NCBI GenBank assembly: GCA_014904985.1
Contig: MU129315.1
Span: 1 to 21,282 of the forward strand
Length of the DNA stretch: 21,282 nucleotides
Reading direction: 5' to 3'
Source of the DNA: Hydnum rufescens UP504
Taxonomy: Eukaryota > Basidiomycota > Agaricomycetes > Cantharellales > Hydnaceae
Under the pieces are notes generated by a model, which was not told the origin of the DNA, ran no database searches, and saw only the letters and a list, made by a program, of their open reading frames with translations. How positions within the stretch are numbered: position 1 is the first letter of the stretch; every line of letters begins with the position of its first letter. The translations under genes were made by a program, and so were the position numbers. Positions 18,146-21,282 of the stretch are shown piece after piece.

Positions 18146-19502
18146 GGACAAAAGTGGGCTGCCACGTGCTTATGGCGGAACAACCCGATACATTCCATTC
18201 TGATGGCACCCGAATAATCGCCCAACCTCTGCTCAGGTCTCCTTTGTCCGCTCAACTGCATCTTTGAGTTTTTGTTCTTGTTCCTATCCCTGAGGGTGTC
18301 TGGTGATTCAACAGATAGTGACTTGGTCAGACCCCTCCCAGTAGAGTATCTAACCCCCTTTTCTGGAACACTGCATTGTTCCTCTTCGAGCTCTGGCATC
18401 GCCATTCGGCCATGGAATGTCATGATGATGCCCGGCCCGCACAATCTCGGGTGACAGGGCCATATGGTCCCCATATAACTGCTTGGTTGACACCTTATGG
18501 AAGTCCTTCGCATCATTTACTAACATGCGGTATGGTGCTTGATAATTGTGGCAGGTGAAGGCTGGCAAATGTTGTAGCGGAGGAAGCGTTCAAGCCAGCC
18601 TTGTTGCTGCCATTGCTTGACATGTAAAGTATCAATTATTACATGAATGACAGTACATTTCCTAAATCGGCAAGAAGGGGGATGGCAGAAAGGAATGAAA
18701 GATGCCATGCACTGTCAAGAGTTGCAAGGGAGGAATCCAGGAAACCTCTGTTGGGTGAGGAGTCAAAAACTCCAGAGTGCGTAGGCTAGAAGGGCATTGA
18801 GTATTGAGTACGTGATGTACTGCAATGGAGATGCCTGCAGCGGAACACGGTACAAATAAGGCCAATACTGGCAGAAGCCATGGTCCCAGCTGAGTTCCTG
18901 GGAACTCTCTCCTGCGTGGTCACCGCTCATTAAATGTGTGTGGCAGTGATCCCCAAACACGTGATCATGACGAGTAGGCCTCGGGGTTGGAGACTCAACT
19001 CAAGCGCCAGAATAAGGTCCAGGACCTTGAAGAGAGTTAGTGAAGGGTTCAAGACGAAACTCTCAAACCTTTTACAAGTGCTCAAAAGTTTCCGTCTACA
19101 TGCAGTCTTATTCCCATGATGGATTTGGGCTTGTATGACCTTTTCTACCCAGTTGCCAGTGTCAAATCACTCATGTTGCTGGCTAATCTGTGTTTCACTT
19201 GGTTCCTGCAAATTCTCTTGGGTGAGCACTAATTATTTCCAGCTGACGGATCCTCAAAGAATTTGAATGTGCTGAATAGAGTAGGGCTTCCTTCACACCG
19301 CCTTGCAGCGGCCCCTCCCTCTCTCCAGCACACAACAGCCCATGCCCTCCAGAGACTCTCCCCACCAAGAGGATGTAGCATCCAATCATCATTACCCCCA
19401 TCCAATGATTCCCCTCCTAACAGTGCATCCACCTCCACCCTTTGACCTGCTACCGCAACTGCGCCACAGTCAGGATACCCAGATCACATTGCCAGCGGAG
19501 GA
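18146..19502. other. Unassigned sequence between Pet117-like and NLR-like remnants
   Basis: The minus strand at 18662-18960 holds hydrophobic frames (LALFVPCSAAGISIAVHHVL; SILNALLAYALWSF) that could be a membrane-protein remnant. The minus strand at 18350-18568 holds a histidine-rich frame. Neither is recognised. The plus strand at 19263-19500 is Pro/Ser-rich and may be the disordered leader of the fragment that follows. Confidence 0.3.
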
Positions 19503-19763
19503 TTGGATGCTGCTCTCATTATGTCTTGCATGATCCATGACATGCCCAGTCTTCCACCCATGCTTTCTGGCCCCCTCTCTCAAGGTTTCCATGTCCTAGT
19601 GGTGGTCATCGAGGCAGTTAAAGTCATGGGCGATGGAAGAGATAGGTGCACACAGCTCATGGTTCAGGTCACAAGGTTTCTCGAGACCTTGGTGGACAGG
19701 TTGAAGGGGAAGAACATCAATGATATGAGAATTGCCTCAAGTTTACATATTTTAAGACAGTAA
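19503..19763 (+). pseudogene. Fragment resembling the N-terminal helical domain of fungal NLR/MLKL-like proteins
   Basis: The translated stretch GFHVLVVVIEAVKVMGDGRD, then RCTQLMVQVTRFLETLVDRL and KGKNINDMRIASSLHILRQ, has the pattern of the helical bundle often found at the N-terminus of large basidiomycete NLR or kinase-like proteins: an amphipathic helix, a basic/acidic turn with an (R/K)xxC step, a second helix and a KGKN linker. The upstream Pro/Ser-rich sequence fits the usual leader. No NACHT P-loop, TPR/ANK or kinase motif could be followed downstream; stops appear soon after 19763. If correctly assigned it is an orphan exon of an immune- or incompatibility-type gene. The assignment rests on a remembered pattern and is tentative. 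Confidence 0.35.
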
Positions 19764-20785
19764 GGTTTCCAATTTCCTTGCACAATCTCTACAGTGAAAT
19801 ATATCTCTTACTGGTATAGTAACTTGATCGCAATCCTCGCTGACGCAACACAATGGTCCTATTTTGAATCCTGCGAAACAGTATCTCCAGCGGGATAAAA
19901 TCATGAATGTGATATCGATACATGAAGAAATCTGATGGATTGTTTGCACACATTCCAAGTGAGGGTGTTTTCAATACACACATTTTCACTTCATGCAAGC
20001 AAGCTGACGTTATCGTAAAGATCGTGACATTGATGACAGCATCCAGCCCTCCAGATAGAATAGAGAGGTTTGGGTTTCCGGGCCTACCTGTCTCTGCAAG
20101 ACTGCTGGCAGCATGTGAAAATACTCTCGTGAGTGATTTGTGGTGGCTGACAGCTGTTGTATTGGATGGTGACAGAACCCATCTTTAGGGATCAATTGTT
20201 GCAGCAGGACTGCATGACATCTTCGAATGTCCAGCGGGTCATGCAGTGCTTGAGCAGATCGGGGTGGTTGTGCAAGGACGACTGGAGATGGGGTTATGGG
20301 TAACGTCAACACCAGTGCACTCAAGGTAATTGCCATCCTTGGCTCAATATATGAATCAGAAATTGATGGGTATGTCTGGACTGCAAACTGCCCATGATCG
20401 CCACATTTCATATTTCACAAGCCAGATGGGCGCAACTTTTCAGAGATCGGACAATGAAGATGAATTCAACCAAGACTTAGATAGACTCTGGGTGGGAGAT
20501 GAACTTGACTGGGAGAACCAAAGGATGCTAAAACTGTATGAGGCAAGAGGGACCTCAATCTGGTGGGTTACCAGGTCTCTTCTGAACCACACATTCATTC
20601 CAGAATGAACATTAGTGCTTCAGAATCTGGGATCAGTCCTTGTAGTGATGTTGGCAGTAAACTCCCCAAACTTAGTGGAACTGCAAGTATTCTTACCCAA
20701 GAGACCGGTGGTGCGCGTTCTGACAATAGCGCACTATTTCCAGCTTACAGGGAATCTTGACATCTAAGAGTTGAAGGCCATAAAT
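19764..20785. other. Mostly unassigned; one acidic open frame
   Basis: No recognised gene. A plus-strand frame over 20330-20608 contains a strongly acidic, protein-like stretch (FQRSDNEDEFNQDLDRLWVG) that could be a surviving exon, but I do not know its family. The WD40 N-terminal repeats of Sof1, expected upstream of 20786, are not visible here. Confidence 0.3.
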
Positions 20786-21282
20786 GGGTTCAATTCGATT
20801 TGGTGGATACCGTTGTCCATGCAAACATGATATGCGTTATATTCGCCGGCTTCCCACGGCGTGCACATCTGGGACGAACGAAGTACACTTCCGGGCCACT
20901 ATTTTCTGCTGTGGCACTCAAATCGACTTGGTGTGGATCTCCCCCCATCGTGAACCTTAATTTCTCGACATCAACAGGAACGATGATTGCTCTAAAGTTT
21001 GATCTACCTGAAACCTCTGTTTTAGCTTCTACTGGTTCAGATCGGACTTTTACTCTCGATGTCAGAACAGGCAAAGCCGAATGAAGATTAGCCCCCCAGG
21101 TGTATATACTTTATTCAAAGAAATCGCGTTGGCCACCCGTGACTGCATTATGAAGACCGCGAACGCTCTGGCGTGGTCCCCGACCCTTTGTACTTCTATC
21201 CTCCTTGCCTCTGAAGACCACAACCTTTACATTATTCGATGTGCAGCCCCTTGCATCACCTACTCAAATAGACAAGGGCCGG
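20786..21282 (+). pseudogene. Central WD40 part of a Sof1/DCAF13-like gene, cut by window end
   Basis: Read across frames, GFNSI and ALYSPASHGVHIWDERST (about 20786-20885) match the Sof1 AFNSIDHH...ATASxxVxIWDExRS block. After roughly 50 bp of extra sequence, PIVNLNFSTSTGTMIALKF and LPETSVLASTGSDRTFTL(D)VRTGKAE (20946-21084) match the next WD repeat. The frame then breaks at a TGA, resumes as TANALAWSPT and SILLASEDHNLY (about 21157-21230), and after another shift gives LFDVQPLASPTQI to the end. Several frameshifts make it a pseudogene. The part shown would normally precede the segment found at 8640-9085, with a gap of roughly one WD repeat between them. The sequence may continue to the right. 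Confidence 0.85.

Noticed and set aside
1..21282. tRNA or rRNA genes
   Set aside because: No cloverleaf with a plausible T-loop and acceptor stem, and no conserved rRNA stretch, was seen on either strand by eye; a tRNAscan-SE run would be decisive.

Overview
The window looks like nuclear DNA of a filamentous basidiomycete, most likely an Agaricomycete. The evidence is short introns of about 42-60 nt with GT..AG ends, a fungal CENP-B/pogo-type DDE transposon, and degraded genes that read best as Sof1, Arh1 and Pet117 homologues. The genus cannot be told from what I see. Nothing bacterial is present: no operons, Shine-Dalgarno sites or CRISPR array. All family assignments come from reading the translations by eye; no database search was run.

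Layout. Bases 291-770 carry about seven degenerate 70-79 bp tandem repeats, six of which fold into the same hairpin with compensating base changes. They lie directly upstream of the one clearly intact gene, an intronless 727-codon ORF (819-3002) of unknown family with a basic, nuclear-type tail. A divergent, damaged tandem paralogue follows (about 3268-5331; one intron, one in-frame stop, no convincing start codon). Bases 5332-8640 are gene-poor and rich in palindromes. They include a 967 bp MITE-like element (6087-7053) with 142 bp terminal inverted repeats, a perfect 34 bp palindrome (7152-7185), several hairpins and a 21 bp tandem repeat.

From 8640 to the end the window is a graveyard of housekeeping genes. 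It holds the C-terminal part of a Sof1/DCAF13-like WD40 protein (8640-9085, +), two diverged copies of mitochondrial NADPH-adrenodoxin reductase (Arh1/FDXR-like; 9646-10680 and 12245-12790, both minus), a putative membrane-protein remnant (12800-13491, minus), a nearly complete but frameshifted pogo/CENP-B-like transposase (13870-16149, +), a Pet117-like cytochrome oxidase assembly factor pseudogene (17840-18145, minus), a fragment resembling the N-terminal helical domain of fungal NLR/MLKL-type proteins (19503-19763, +), and the central WD40 part of Sof1 (20786-21282, +), which runs off the window end.

The remnants do not form a working system. Arh1 and Pet117 both support heme A/cytochrome oxidase biogenesis and Sof1 acts in ribosome assembly, so the intact functional copies must be elsewhere. 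The likeliest reading is a segmental duplication of a housekeeping block that decayed by frameshifts, splice-site loss and rearrangement and took in transposons. The most unusual signal is the hairpin-forming repeat array in front of the intact gene of unknown function.
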